DNA of 64,000 nucleotides from NCBI GenBank assembly GCA_036785705.1, contig JAWUZG010000015.1:2371001-2435000 (forward strand). Direction: 5' to 3'. The translations under genes were made by a program, and so were the position numbers. Each line of letters opens with the position of its first letter. The first letter of the stretch is position 1. The DNA is from Acanthornis magna (taxonomy: Eukaryota; Chordata; Aves; Passeriformes; Acanthizidae). Under the pieces are notes generated by a model. The model worked only from the letters and a program-made list of their open reading frames with translations, had not been told where the DNA came from and did not search any database. This document shows positions 1 through 13,533 of this stretch, one piece after another.

Positions 1-694
1 TGTGCTACACTACAAAGTACTTTATAGCCTTTCTGTCATATGTTTCAAATGATTCCACTTCAACCAAACAAATTGTCCCGGCTTAATTTCCAAGAAATCA
101 TTGTCAAAATTGCCGAAGCAGTTTAATTCTAAAGCACATATTTATACTGAGCTGCACAAAGCACACCGCCGAGTGAGATTACAAATGGGAGAGAGGCGAG
201 TTTAATCAGAAATGAGATTAAATTTGAAAATGTAGAGTGTTAGTGATTGCTGCTGAGGCTCAGGCAGGGTGTAAAGTCATAGATTTTTCTTAGCAGGGCT
301 CAGAATAGCTCACTTGAGGAAGCTGAAGAGCACATATGCCCTGGTGCTGACAGCGGGAGAATGCGGTGGTGGCCTCAGAGCAGGGAAGCTGTTATTTGGA
401 GCAGGTTGCTGCAAGGTTGTGTTGTGGAACGAAACCAGAGTGGGAGAAAGACAAGGCTTTTGAATTGTTGTCCTTGTGCCAAGTGAAGCTGAGGGGGACA
501 GGAAAAGAATGAGTGGGTTTGAGCTGCGGCTTTGGGCCATGTGACCTGCCTGTCCCCAGGACTTCAGAGGGAACTGCTGAGGGCAGCTGCTTTGTCTGGA
601 GCTTTGGGGCAAGCTCTGTGTGTTTGAGTGGAGGGACTCGCAGGTGAAGGTAGAGAGGAGCTTTGTACGGTGGCCTTTCTCTAGCTGCTCCAAC
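1..694. other. Unique non-coding DNA before the minisatellite
   Basis: No gene or recognised mobile element is visible. The first 270 bases are AT-rich, free of simple repeats and contain several homeodomain-like TAAT/ATTA cores, a texture often seen in conserved non-coding elements. Conservation itself cannot be judged from one sequence. From about 300 the composition becomes richer in G and runs into the tandem array. The minus-strand open frames that cross this stretch exist only because the array is open in every frame. Confidence 0.4.
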
Positions 695-697
695 CGC

Positions 698-1217
698 GGC
701 CTGTCCTTGGGGCCCTTTGCCCCGCGGCCTGTCCTTGGGGCCCTTTGCCCCGCGGCCTGTCCTTGGGGCCCTTTGCCCCGCGGCCTGTCCTTGGGGCCCT
801 TTGCCCCGCGGCCTGTCCTTGGGGCCCTTTGCCCCGCGGCCTGTCCTTGGGGCCCTTTGCCCCGCGGCCTGTCCTTGGGGCCCTTTGCCCCGCGGCCTGT
901 CCTTGGGGCCCTTTGCCCCGCGGCCTGTCCTTGGGGCCCTTTGCCCCGCGGCCTGTCCTTGGGGCCCTTTGCCCCGCGGCCTGTCCTTGGGGCCCTTTGC
1001 CCCGCGGCCTGTCCTTGGGGCCCTTTGCCCCGCGGCCTGTCCTTGGGGCCCTTTGCCCCGCGGCCTGTCCTTGGGGCCCTTTGCCCCGCGGCCTGTCCTT
1101 GGGGCCCTTTGCCCCGCGGCCTGTCCTTGGGGCCCTTTGCCCCGCGGCCTGTCCTTGGGGCCCTTTGCCCCGCGGCCTGTCCTTGGGGCCCTTTGCCCCA
1201 CGGCCTGTTCTTGGGCC
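698..1217. repeat. 28-bp GC-rich minisatellite, 18 full copies plus a partial one
   Basis: A 28-base unit beginning GGCCTGTCCTTGGGG and ending CTTTGCCCCGC repeats head to tail from 698 to 1201. A decayed partial nineteenth copy (1202-1217) carries GTTCTTGGGCC instead of GTCCTTGGGGCC. The first seventeen full copies look identical by eye; the eighteenth differs only by G to A at 1200. Each unit contains the palindromes CCGCGG and GGGCCC and two CpGs. Because 28 is not a multiple of 3, each reading frame cycles through all three codon phases every 84 bases. No stop occurs in any phase on most frames, which produces several overlapping 170-336-residue open frames on both strands. These are by-products of the repeat, not genes. 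Confidence 0.97.
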
Positions 1218-4200
1218 GTTCCCTACTCCATTCCAGTTGGATGGAGTGTCCTTGGTCTGAACTGTAAAACATTTGTATAAATACATTATATTTGCATCCC
1301 AGAGCTGTTGTCCTGCACATCCAAGTGTCTGGTTACTCTCTGGAGTAGCATCAGTTGAGTGTCTGGAGGAGCAGGAGGAGACAATGCCGCACACATTTGG
1401 TGGTGTCTGAATCTCTTTTTCAGGAAAGTCTACACTTGGCACAACTTCACTCTTTTTGTATCACAGGATGAACATTTTGTGTTGATCGTTTCAGCTGTAG
1501 GAGGAATTCTGTATCTCAAAATGGGATGTTTTGCCTTGAGGAAAGTTTTTTTAAATTTGAACGCTTTGGTTTTTTTTTCAAGTCATCTCTTGAATATGTC
1601 TAAATAGGAAAGAATTGGTACAAACCTGCTGTTGTTGCCACATTCCCCCTACAGAAAGCTGCAAAAAAATCCCCTAATTGAGAATGGAGCAGATCCCTGC
1701 CCCCAACACTTACAGAGATTATGTGCTGCTTTATAATCACTACAGGGAGAAGTAAGGCATAGCAGCAGCTCCTTTTATTACAGATGAGCCAGGATGTGCT
1801 CAGTAATCTCCCAGCCCTGTATTAAATCTGGGACACCTCTCCAAATTGCAGGTTGATGAGAGCAGCAGCATTAATGTTGTTTTGATGTGTAACACAGATT
1901 ACAGCGGCTGCTTCTAAGCTGCTCGTGTTCCCTGCACTCTGAAGTGCACGTCTTCTGGCCACCAAGGGGGTCCTGCTTTTCCTTATTTATTTTTTATTAA
2001 GCATTAATGAGACAATTTAAGCCTTGCACTTCTGTGACCAGTTATTTCTCTGCTCTGTCTGTGCTACCTTCTATTTTTACTTGCAGCTCTGTTGTTTTGT
2101 GTTTCCTCCTGAAATTTATTCTTAATAATTCATTCTTGCTGATCCATATTTTCAGTGTACAATGGGGTGCAAATTGAAGGTGATGTTTGGATTTAAAAGG
2201 TCATGACCCTCATTTAAGGGATCTTCTAAGTAGCACCAAGTACTGCTGGCTCTTTGTGGTGCATATTTGCTTTGAGGGGAGAATGGAGAGGGATCTGTTC
2301 TTTGGTGGACAATGTCCTCATGGAAAACTGACCTGTAAGTGCCAAATGGGATCAGTATGAAAATGGCATAAATCATAGAAGGGACATTGATCACTTCCCT
2401 GGATTAACACATCAGGGATGACAAATTCTGTGCATCTGTGTAAAGAGTGATGGTGAATAATCCATCTAAGGAACATGCCCTACCTTAAATTTTGTCATTC
2501 AAAGTTGTGCTGCTTTTGAATTATCTGTAAAGTTGACTGAATATACGTTGGGTAAAGGTGTTTGTCCTGGGAATGGGGTGGAACATCCTAAAAACTGGGA
2601 GAAAAACTTTGGCTTTTCATACTTGTGTTTGGTGCCTTGACGGATGGGGTGTTGCTGTTAATGGTGCTGGATTTGTGGCTGCAGCGGGGATTTCATGCTC
2701 AGTTACTGTGGCTGTGTTTAAAGAACTAGAAAACTGTGGAGGCTGGAGGCCAGATTCTCAGCAGGTCTGGCTGCTTGTGCTGCAGTGATACCCATGATGG
2801 TGTCCTTAATTGGTTAAGAAAAGGTCAGGAATGTGTTATAATTAAAAAATCTCCTTTTTTTGCATGAACGTAGCACCAATTTCCTGAAATGTCTCCCTTT
2901 TTGCAAGTATTGTGCAAGCTGATATTCATAATTTTAAAAAAATCACAAAGCAAAAACCCCTCAAAACTTCCTGACATACAAGCACCTGATTGACTCACTT
3001 CATATTCTGATTTTACTTAATTTAGTTCAATGTCAATCAGCCACAAATTAGACTGTAGAGCTGCTATTAAGAACAAGTCTTGCGGTTTTGGTCTTTGAAA
3101 TGCTGGACAAGCTTTAAAAACCTTCACTGACTTTCAATGTGGCCATGGCAAAATTGGACCGAGGATTATATTGTCACTTCTGCCTAATATAGAATTATTA
3201 AGGCATATAAAGAGAGGAGCAGAGCTGGAGGCCAATACATCATGTGATAGACTTTGTGTCAGGCTGCTGGGGGAATGCTGCTGGTGGAGGACAGGGCAAA
3301 AGTATTCCCTCAGAAGGAAACAAATTGGACAAAGCGGCAGAAAACTGGGCAGGCATTAAAGAGTGGCCTCCAATTAGGGCAGAGGTTTGGTGATTCTGAG
3401 CAAAGGGGAGCTGGCAGGCACAGCACAGGCCATGGGAAAGGGAGGAGCGTGTTGATGAAATAAAAACTTTGTGCTGCGGAGAAATCCGTAAGCATCCCAG
3501 AGGGAGCCATTAGGCAGTAAACACCGTATGTGGTCCTGCACGGGAATGGCTGTGGGAAGTGGGGGATGGATAACACATGGGGTATTAAGCTGCTTGATAG
3601 TGTGCCCTTAAGTGCAATGATTGCTGCAGTGCTAAAGTGCCATGCATAAAATCGGCTCTGATGTACTGAATACATTTTCTGTGTAGCTCTAAAGAGGTGG
3701 CTTTGTCTGCGTGTAATGAGAAAATGAAAATGTCAAGAAAAATTTGAAGTGCTGTTGCTTCTTAGGAAAATTATTAGCTTTGCATTGACTGAAGGGAGAG
3801 TTCCTCACCTGCCTGAGCCTGGATCCTCTCCTTGGGTTTACGTGGTGCCTTCCAGGAGCTACAGAGCAGCAAAGTTCACATTAATCTGTAACCTGAACTG
3901 GGGCTTTTACACCAGGAGTGAGCCTGAGTCATGACTGGAAGGGTTTGAAATAGCTGGGCTGCACGTGGGTGAACAGAGCCATTAAAGCACAGCTTTTTGT
4001 TGTGCTGCAAGCATCCTATGAAGGACACTTATTCAATTATTTTCTTTCCCTCTGCTCTCCCCCAGGATCATGGATACAAAAGGAGACAAAGACTGAAGAG
4101 TGAGACTGTAATTTTTTGGCATTACAAGGAGTCTTACTTTGTTCAGATCTTTGCTTCTTTCTCCTCAATATTGTTTCACATCACTTTCAAGTTGGTGCTT

Positions 4201-7200
4201 TAGCTCCTTGCAGTTTGCACCCCTGAAAGGGTGACCTGGGTGAGTTGTGTGTAGTGTCAGTTAAATGTGGCAATCAGCAAGCAGCAAACTCTTTACAGAG
4301 GTGAAAAACTTTGCCTGTGGACACCGAGTTTATGAAATATCTTTACATGAATAAAATAGCACTTGGATCTCAAAAGCTTTATCAAGTACTGGAGAAATTA
4401 TCCTTATTCCATGCGTCAGGAACTGGTGACAGAGACAACAGCAGCCTGACAGCTGCTGGGGAGGCTGTGTGTGACCAATCCCCCCAGGCCTGTAGTCAGG
4501 AAGCTAAATGTGGGGAGACTTGTTTGAAGAGTCCAGAGGAAGTCTGTTAGGATTTGAGCCTATAAAGCGGTGTGACACTTGGTTATTCTGCCCTTAAAGG
4601 AAATGGTGCCGAGCAGATCCTGTGGCGTTTTGAACTTGTAGCCCCACTGAGGGTGCTATTTAAAAATGAGTCCATCTGACCAAACAGCAAACATGAGGGG
4701 AGCCAGCTTGTGTGAGTTACCACCCGGGTCCTATGGAGAGATGTGGGTCTGTGATGGAAGGTTCTTGCTGGTTTCTGTCAGCCAGCCAGAAATGGATTAT
4801 TCTGGAGGAACAAGAGACAGATCCTGGGCTTTTGTCAGCTGCAGAGCTGCTTTTCTCTGGTTGGCAGCCAGCAACTTGCTGTGCTACTATCCTGTTGCTC
4901 AGCTGGGGTTCCTCAGACAAATTAAACAGCAGTGATGATGGGGGAAGAAGTGGCAGCAGCGCTGGAAGAAGATCCCCCTCAGATTCACATTTGCTTGGTG
5001 AGCCAGAAGATCCTGCAGCGTCTTGTGGGGATGGAAGTGGCAGTGCTCAGCTCTGCTGTGACATGAGATGCATTCCCTCCCTTCTCTGTTATGACTAAAG
5101 TGGGAACTGGGCTGTGTTCCAGACCTGTAGCCTGTGGCATTGGGCTGAAGAGATAAGAATTCACAGAAATGTAGAGCACCATAAAGTGTATGAGAGAAAT
5201 TGAAATGACAAAGTTCTTACAGTAGAACTTCCATAACTGGAAGCGTTTCAAACTGTTTTGTCCTCCCAGATAAATGCAGTCAGCTTTCATGCTCCCTTCT
5301 TATCTTCTCCTGCCATGTATGCAATTATCAAAAATGTTTGTTGAAACCCCCCCATGGCTGGGATTTCTGTTCTGAGAGAAATCCTTACAGCCAAACTGAA
5401 CGTGCTCATGGGTGTTATCTCCCAGAGGTTTGATGTCTTCTTGTCTCCACAGCTCAAAAACTGGTTGTGGATGGAGCAAGGTTTGGTGTTTACAGGCACC
5501 CCTGGTCTGGGCAGGCTGTGGTCAGTGCATGTCCACAAAACCCACACAGTCGGTCTGAAAACTAAGATATTGCTTGTTTGTAAATGCCTGATGCGGAGTT
5601 TTGCATATGTAGCGTTTTCAAGGCATTCTATGCTGCTAGAGAACAGCTTGGGTGCTGAAACACAGCTACTACTTTCTTGGCAGAGTTTTCCTATGGATGA
5701 GGAAAACTAAGATGAGCTGGGAAAACATCTTTTTGACACCCTCCTGTGATCCTCCCCCCATGCTTGCTTTGCATGGAGTTGCTCTGTCTTGTAGTAAGTT
5801 GACAGAGTTTTGGTGAAAGAAGTGACGCTTGGTATGGAGAAGCCCTTAATCCTTCAGTGGGACCCTTATGACTTCAGCAGGGGTGAGGATTTCACTGCTC
5901 CCCAGTCTGAGAGAAGGCTCTGCTTGGCTGTGTTATTGTGTTACTCATGGTGCTCACCATCCAAACCTGTGGGTTTTTACTCCTTTAAAGTCATCAGTTG
6001 CTCTCCTTTGCCAATGGAGAAGTTATTTGACTTCTAATGCCATTAAAGATGATCTTAGTGCCGTTTGTCACAGTTTCAAGAGAGCACTGCTGATCAACAG
6101 GCCATTCCTTCATAATAAACCTGTCTAAACAGCAGAAGGGGGATGAGCAAGGTGTGATCCTGGCCCTATGGTGATACATCATAGTTCTCATTTCTTCCTC
6201 CGCTTCCTAGAAAGCAGCATTGTTGTTCACAACCAGAATTTGGGGATGCTTCACTGGAATGTGCTCAAATTTCTACTACAATCCTTTTACTATTATTTTC
6301 TTCTTCAAGGAAATCCTGTGGGCAGGATTAGAGGAGCTCGGGAGTAAATGTGCCCATCTGTGTGTGGCTGGTCTCTGTCCCTACTTGGTTTCCTCTGCTA
6401 GCAGAAGAAAAGGGAGGGGATAATGTATAAATTTACCAGATCGGGCTGATCTGATGAATGTCATCAGGCTGACAGGGCCCTTTACGACAATTCAATAGCT
6501 GGAATGGATTCAGTAAATTTTCCAAGCTCTCTAGTTGGGAATACATTCCACACTCCTCTGTTGTTGGACTCAGGCATTGTGGCACTGACAGCTGGGAGGA
6601 GCCTTTGCAGCTCTGGAATTATCATTCCATGGTGCTGGGATTTACATCACCAGGTGTAAGTGGTGCTATCTGTTAGAAACACAATGCATTTTTTGGATTT
6701 TATGCCATAATAGGAATAAATTTAACACTCATGAAGACTTCTGTATTGCACATGCCCTGTTTTATTTAATGTATGCATGCACACTGGTGTGTGTTTTTCC
6801 ATTGCACTGCAGGATGCTACAGGAGGGCTCTGCCTTATTTAAGTCTCCAGCAGTAAAATAATCACACCAGGTTCATTAGGAAAGGCCAAATATATTTTTT
6901 TGGAGTGGGGGTGCAAAGGGGACGAGGAGGAATGGGAGGGTGAAACAACACTGACATTTATGAGTGAATGGATGGTAATAAATGAATGTTGTACCAAGAG
7001 ACACAGGGATACTTTTCTCTTCTTACTGACATTCAGTGATGCTTTGAAGACAGCAGGAAGCTTTGCTTTGAATCCTGAGCATATCAAAATTAGATAATTT
7101 AAATTTTATTATTTTTTTGCCTCCAAATATACCTTATCCTCGAGCAGTTTTTATTAAAGATGCTAATTGCCCAGACCCTGACTAATGCCGCCTGCACTGT

Positions 7201-10200
7201 GCTACTGGATTATTCTCCTTTGCATCTTCTGAAGTTGGGCAAGGCAAAAATTAAAGCAGAAGATGTAAGTACTCTTTTAGTGCTTTAATACCGCAAATGC
7301 CATTGCAAGGGTAATTTAGCCTGAAGCCATGGCACTGATGGCCAGCCTGCACAGAGCTCTATTCCCTGTTAGCACATCTGAACCAAGAGTGGTGGACAGG
7401 GTATCCTGCATATCAAGGAGCTGGCCACAAGTTTCTTTGCTCTGTATTTCTAACCTGTGTTGGCCACACACACTGAATTATAGAGATGTATATTCTGAAT
7501 TGGGTCGCAGTTCCCTGGTGTCACTTGACAGATCAACTTTATTAATGACATAATTAAATGGCAGAGTATGGAGTGGAGCAGCTGCCCTGCAGTTGCTGGC
7601 TGTGCATTTGTGCCCTTCAAATGTGTGGGGGATGCTGCCTCCACCCCTGTTAGTGTTGCATCTTGGATAAAAGGGACTTGAAAGTCTCAGTGACAGCCTG
7701 CTGCACACTTCCTCCTTTGTTGCTTTAAGGCAGCCTTCAGTTTTTCCTTTTAATTTTCTTGCATAAATCTAATGTCTTAAAATATCAACACTTCCTAATG
7801 ACTTTTTTTTTCTCAAACCAAGCCTTATTTCCCTCTAACCGTTTAAAAAAATCCTCATACTTGTCAGATTTATCTGTTTCAAGTATTTAGATGCCTCTCT
7901 AATAGATTAACTGTTTGACCATTTTCTTTGTTTCTTTCATTGGTGAGGAAAGAAACTATAGATTTTTTTTTTCAGGCAAAAATAAGTCTATGGGGCAGCA
8001 CTGTTTGTGCTGGATAAGAGCCTGGGAATCTTAACTGCTTTCTTCACAGACTGTAAGCACAACTAACTTAATGTCTCTTTATGGATTACATTGAGTTGTA
8101 GCTCTTCAGTGTTCCTGATGATTATTTAGATGATTTTTTTTTTAAGGATGCTGAATGATTCTGTACCATGCGCTATATATTTTCATTGTCCTTATAATTT
8201 ATATTTTAATGTACTTTTGCTTTTTATAAGCTCTGCCAGTTTAACTGATGACTTATCTTGCTGATTTTTATATGGGGAAAATAATTAAAGATACAGCAGC
8301 AACCCAATGCACAGCAGCTCTGATGGAGCCCACAGAGTCTGGTCCAGATTTCCCAGACAGAATTCTCTCCCTGCTCCCTCAATTCACTCCAGTATTGTTA
8401 TTTTACTTTTGTACCCCCAAATTTTGTCCTTGCTGACTGTTTCTGTGCTGGCACAAGGGTGACCTGGGAGAAGCAAATAGTGTGCAGTGCCCAGGACTGG
8501 GTTTCCCAGAAGGAACAGCTCACTCTGGAAGGACTCTGTTTGCCCTTTTTGGTGGGACTGTGTGAATCCATCACTGAGGATTCAATCAGATTAACCTCAT
8601 CTCAAGTGGGAGTTCAGGAAGTCAGCAAAAGTTAGGGTGGCTGAGGTTTATCCAAGAATAATTGCCTGCCTTATCCTCCTCTGATTCAATAGTTTAGAGG
8701 ACATCTTTCAAGTTTCAGGACAAAGATAAGCAGTTTTAGAGGAGTGTCCCTCAATTTGCTGCCCTCAGGCACAGCTCTGGGGACAAGAAGGTTTGAAATG
8801 AGTGCTTTCATTCACAGAGCAGCTTTGCTCTGGGTGCAGGGGGTGGTGAGTGTCTGAAATGCAGATTTTCAGAGGAAATGGGATCAGCCAAGCACTGACC
8901 AAGGCATAAATTTGCTTCCTAGAGCAATTGGAAATGTAAATTGGCTTTTCTAAGCCAATTACTGTTAATTTGGGTGCCTTAAATGGCTAATGGCAAGCAG
9001 AACTTCTTGTACCCCTCGTGAGGTTAGTAGCTATTGAAAGAGTAGTGGATTTTTATGGGGCCTAAAAGGAACTCAGAAATACTACTTTTTTGTCTTGGTT
9101 ATGCACCGAAGTGTATCATATTCAAGTCTAAGTGGCTGAGCTGCCACAGGGACTATTCTCATATTTGTCACTAATTTGCCATTTATTTTAACTTATATAT
9201 TCTGTAACCCCTCGCAATAGCAGTGCCTGTGATAACAGGTGTGTTAAATTGTGTTCTAGAGGTGAATTTCAAATACCCTTTGGATCTGGAGAGCTCTACA
9301 AAGCACCAGTTGGACACCCCTGTGTGCAGCACCCTACAGATCATTGGTGATTGCAGCTCTACTGAAAGCAGGGGCCTTACAGCTACAGGCTCAGGTGTTT
9401 TCACTCTGTTTTTAGAGAGTCTTTAGGAAAGGATAAATCTTTGCAGGTCAGGACTGCCATTCTGGGAGCTTCCTTCAGCAATGCAAGCAGTAGGATCTTG
9501 CCTGACATTAATAACTTGCTCCTACCTGGAACGTGGTTTGTGCAACATCACAGCTGAAGGCTGAGAGACAGAGGAAGAAATGATTGAGCAAGACTAAATT
9601 CTGGTGAGAGTAGCTTGCATTTTGCCAAAGTGTATTCCTAGAATTGCAATCTCTTTCCTCAGTCCTGGTTTGAATAGAGGGAATTTGGAGAACAAAGGCA
9701 CATGAATAGATACCTCCGTGCTTATTCACGGCTTGCAATTTATCCGAGCCTTTCAGATGAAAGATGCAATGAGAGACTCGAAGTACCATGCAAGATAAAA
9801 CAAGACCTGCCTGGAAGATATAACAGACCTGAGTGAGCTAAACATTCTCAGCTGAAGCCTTCAGGACAGATCCTCAGCTCCCAGAAAGCTGAGTTGGCTT
9901 TGGGGGAGATGGGAAGGGGAAACAGAGCTGTGCAGGCACTGCAGTGAGCCAGGGGAGCATTGAGTTTTATGTTCTGATTGCTCTTTATCACCTAGTCTGC
10001 CATTTCTGGGGAGTCTCCCCACTGGGTTGGGATCGGCTGGATGAAATCTGCCTTTGTGAAGGTGTGGAGATGTCATGGGCTCCTTTTTGTTGTGCTCCTG
10101 ACAAAGCTGCACGCTGGGCACAGGAAGGCAAAGGAGTGTGTGTTGGCAAAGTGCGGCAGAGGAGAGAATAGCAGGAACTTTTAATTCTGTGTGTGGGTTT

Positions 10201-13200
10201 AGATTCTTAACAGAACCTTATCTAGAAATGATTTTTGCTCCTCGATGATACCATGCTGTCCTTTTTGTGGCACTGTTTCAATAAAGTATCTTTATAACGT
10301 ATCTTTATAAATACAGTAAAAGGCCATGTCTAAGAGCTCTGCCATATGAGTTTGGTCTTCAGCATCCCCAAGTTCCCACTGCTTCATGTGCTATAACTTT
10401 TTTAAGGCTGGTGGAAATGTTGCTGAGGTTTTGTGGTTTACTCCCCCCTCATTGTGGTTGGGCAGAGGAGAAAATTTGCCAAGTTTTTCAACTTGTCTGA
10501 TTTAGCCTTGCAGACATCATTTCTCGTGATGTTGCTCTCTATTACATTAAGAAGCTCTTTAGGAGCTGGTATCTTATCCCCAAGGACACGCTTGTAATCA
10601 AGTCCCTTTCAATCTTTTTGATAAAATAACCAGAGTGATCTCTTGCTTACTCTCTGTTGTGAGACACTTTCTGGGCCTAAAACAAATATTCTGATGCTTT
10701 CCATAGCATCTTGATTTCTTTTTATGTTTTTTTCAATATTGTCAGTGAATGTGAATATTGGTTTTGAACATACTGGTCCTGTCACACTGTCCTGTCATAT
10801 GCGGTAGTGGGAATTACTGCTGTTCCTGTTTTATAGATCCTGAAAGGCCTTATTGCTTTAAAATTCCACAGGTCATTAGTGCTTTGTTACTGTTTTTGTG
10901 TTTTATTACTGGTATTGTTACTGAGCAGTATGGACCATTAATCCCTGTTGACTGCTCTCCTTACCAGAATTTCCTATTCCACAAGTATTCCTGCCCTTGC
11001 TAGAACAGCCCAGCCTGGAATTGCACTGAAATCCCTTTTAGGGAGTGGATGTGTCCCTGGGGAAGCCCTCCAGGCTGTGGGGTGGGCCAGACCTTCCTGA
11101 GCAGCATCTCCAGTTCAGCAAACACTTGTCATCCAGGTGTGCAGGTTTACCCCAGACTACAGATGAGTGTGATATCTGATCCACTGAGCCGTTCCTTGCT
11201 GGAGAACTCATGACAAAACTCTGATCATAGCTCCTGACAACCACTGTGGAGCCATCAACTCCCTATTGCTTCCTCTGTTTTAATTTCCTTAGAGCTTATA
11301 GTAAATATTAGGGAATTATTAAATCAAACACCTTAAAGCACTCAAAACTTCTCATCTGTCATGGTCAGCTTGATAAAGGGGACTCAACCCCACCTTCTAT
11401 AAATCTGTCCCATAATTTTCCCCCGGTTACATAGTTAGACACATTTTTTCCTTTTTTGCCAAAGATTTAGCCCAGAGCAAACCAGTTTTTGTGCAGTTGA
11501 GTCATTTCCCTTGCCTTACATGGGTATTGGTATGATGTTATCAGTCTTCAGAGATGTATTAAAATTAGCACCAGCATGTCAACCATGTCCCAGGGTGCTT
11601 TCAGTAAGTTCCTGTTGTTATCCTTCGAGTTGCTCTTGATTGCAGCTGCAGCATGAAGTACTTTGTCTTTCTCAAGTGATACAAGTATATCCTCCTCCTT
11701 TGCTCAAAATGCAAACCAGAAATATTTATTGAACTTCTCTGTCATTATTAATAATTTTGCACTTCTTCTGCAGCTATGGGCCCATGCCAATGATAAAAAT
11801 CTCATTACAGTTTGAAACAACAACTCTTTATCACACTTAGCCCTTCTGCTGTGGATTTTCCCTGGTGCCTTTTGATTGTTCTATCAGTTATTCTCCATTT
11901 TATAGCCTTGTGTCCATTGACAGTCCTCTATTAGTTTGAAGTAGTCTCTCAGTTTCCCATCTCCTGTTGTGAGGAATTTTGGCTCCATGTTAATGTTATC
12001 AGAGGTGGTAAGGATAAACCTGCTCAGAAAAATGAGCATGGGTGCTACTCTGTGATTGACCTGTTGCATGTGAGCCATTTGTGATTTAAACAATACAATC
12101 TGATGCTTATTTTAGAGCAAATCAACTTTTAAAAAGTTTTTTTTTTCCCTAGTGTCACCTAAGGGAATTAATTTTAAATTCACTGGGATTTATTGAAAGC
12201 TTAACGCTACCTTTGAGCCTCTTTAAACTCCCAGCCTGATTTCTTTTTTTCTAAGTGTCATGAATATATGCGTAAGTGCTCTTGACTTTTTAGGAGAAAC
12301 TGCCTCTGGTGTCTCTTATAAAATTGTAACAAGACAATTCTAGGAATTGTTGGATTATGATGTTGAAGTGGAATTTTGTATCACCCAACCCCACAGAGCA
12401 CAAAATGCGTGCAAGACAGAACTGGATTGTGTTCTAGGCTTGATGCTGTATGCTTCTTATTTCTAGGGACACAGTTATTTAGGATTTGGAGGGGAAAAGA
12501 TGGTAGATATTGCAGGGAGCTCAGGTTGTACCAGCTTGTGATCACTGGGAGCGCTTAATTTGATGTTCTTGCTGAGTGAACTGGATTTTTATAAACTTTT
12601 CTATGGTTGTGCCCTCAAGTTCAGAGGAAATCTTGTCTGTTTATCTGCAGAGGGAAGCAGAGCTGAAGACTCGTGCCTTGTAGGAGCTGTTTTGCTGCTG
12701 TATGACATGGACAGTGAAATTTAATCTTTGCCTTGCCTAAGCTTTAAGGCTAAAAATAGTTCACCTGTCATGTAAGGGAAACTTCAATAGTATTAACCAC
12801 TACTTTGGGAAGGCTGGGAGATAATGTAATGGGGGTGTCATGTACATGAAAGTGGTGGACTACATAACCTGCATTTTATTTTTTCCCCCATTTCCCCAGT
12901 GGCAGGTCTGTTAAAGAGGGCGAAAGAAGGGGAAATCCATTCCTGGCCCAGGCAATAAGGGTGAGGTGAAATACTTCCAAGCTGGAAGTTCCTTGAAGAT
13001 GTATTGCAATTAGTAAAGCCTTCCCATGTGAGATTTCTCTGATTATATAGATATTGGAAGTCGTGCTTTTACAAATTCACTTGTTAAGATATTGCTTTTA
13101 GTGCAGACTGAACAGGTTTATTTCTGGCTCTAGCAGAGAGCAATTACTGCAGCTACAAAAACATTGAGTATTGAACTAGAATTCTCAGCCTGAGAATTTC

Positions 13201-13409
13201 TGGACCAGCTTTTTTTTTTTTTTTTCTTCTGGTGAAGCAGAATTTGGTGGTGCTATACTTAGATGAATTTGATTTTTGGTAGTTTGATCATAAAACAGCA
13301 AAAACAAAAGCATGCCTAGGAACCCCCAACCCTATAAGAAAACCAAACCATGGTTTGAGACCCGATGCATATCAAGATGGGTTTTGGAGGTATGATGTAG
13401 AGTAGTTGG
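1218..13409. other. Long intergenic stretch, no supported gene
   Basis: About 12 kb of moderately AT-rich DNA. The open frames here are short (under about 130 codons), lie on both strands, do not form exon chains and show no recognisable domains. Visible small features are an imperfect 13-bp doublet (GTATCTTTATAAC/A) at about 10286-10311 and T- or A-runs. The stretches 6425-6540 and 7140-7330 are repeat-free, balanced in composition and rich in ATTA/TAAT-type cores, so they are the best places here to look for conserved non-coding elements. I see no CR1 or LTR in this interval. Confidence 0.45.
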
Positions 13410-13533
13410 GCTTTTTTGGTGGCTTATTTTGGTGTGGGGTTTTTTTTTTTGGTGGGTTTTTTTGGGGGGGTGGTTTTTGGTGGGTTTTTGTGGGGTTTTT
13501 TGTTTGTTTGTTTTGTTTTCTGGTAGGGTGGGT
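13410..13533. repeat. G/T-rich low-complexity tract
   Basis: Over about 120 bases the plus strand consists almost only of G and T, with repeated GGTGGG and GGGG runs, one seven-G run, T-runs and a closing (TGTT)n-like section. The minus strand is correspondingly A/C-rich, giving a meaningless lysine-, proline- and threonine-rich open frame. Four or more G-runs within a short distance could allow G-quadruplex folding. Confidence 0.85.

Noticed and set aside
310..1442. Open frames of 170-336 codons on both strands with GPFAPRPVLGALCPAACPWG- or GKGPQGQAAGQRAP-like repeats
   Set aside because: They are produced by the 28-bp tandem array, which is open in most frames. They have no splice, promoter or domain support and overlap each other on both strands.
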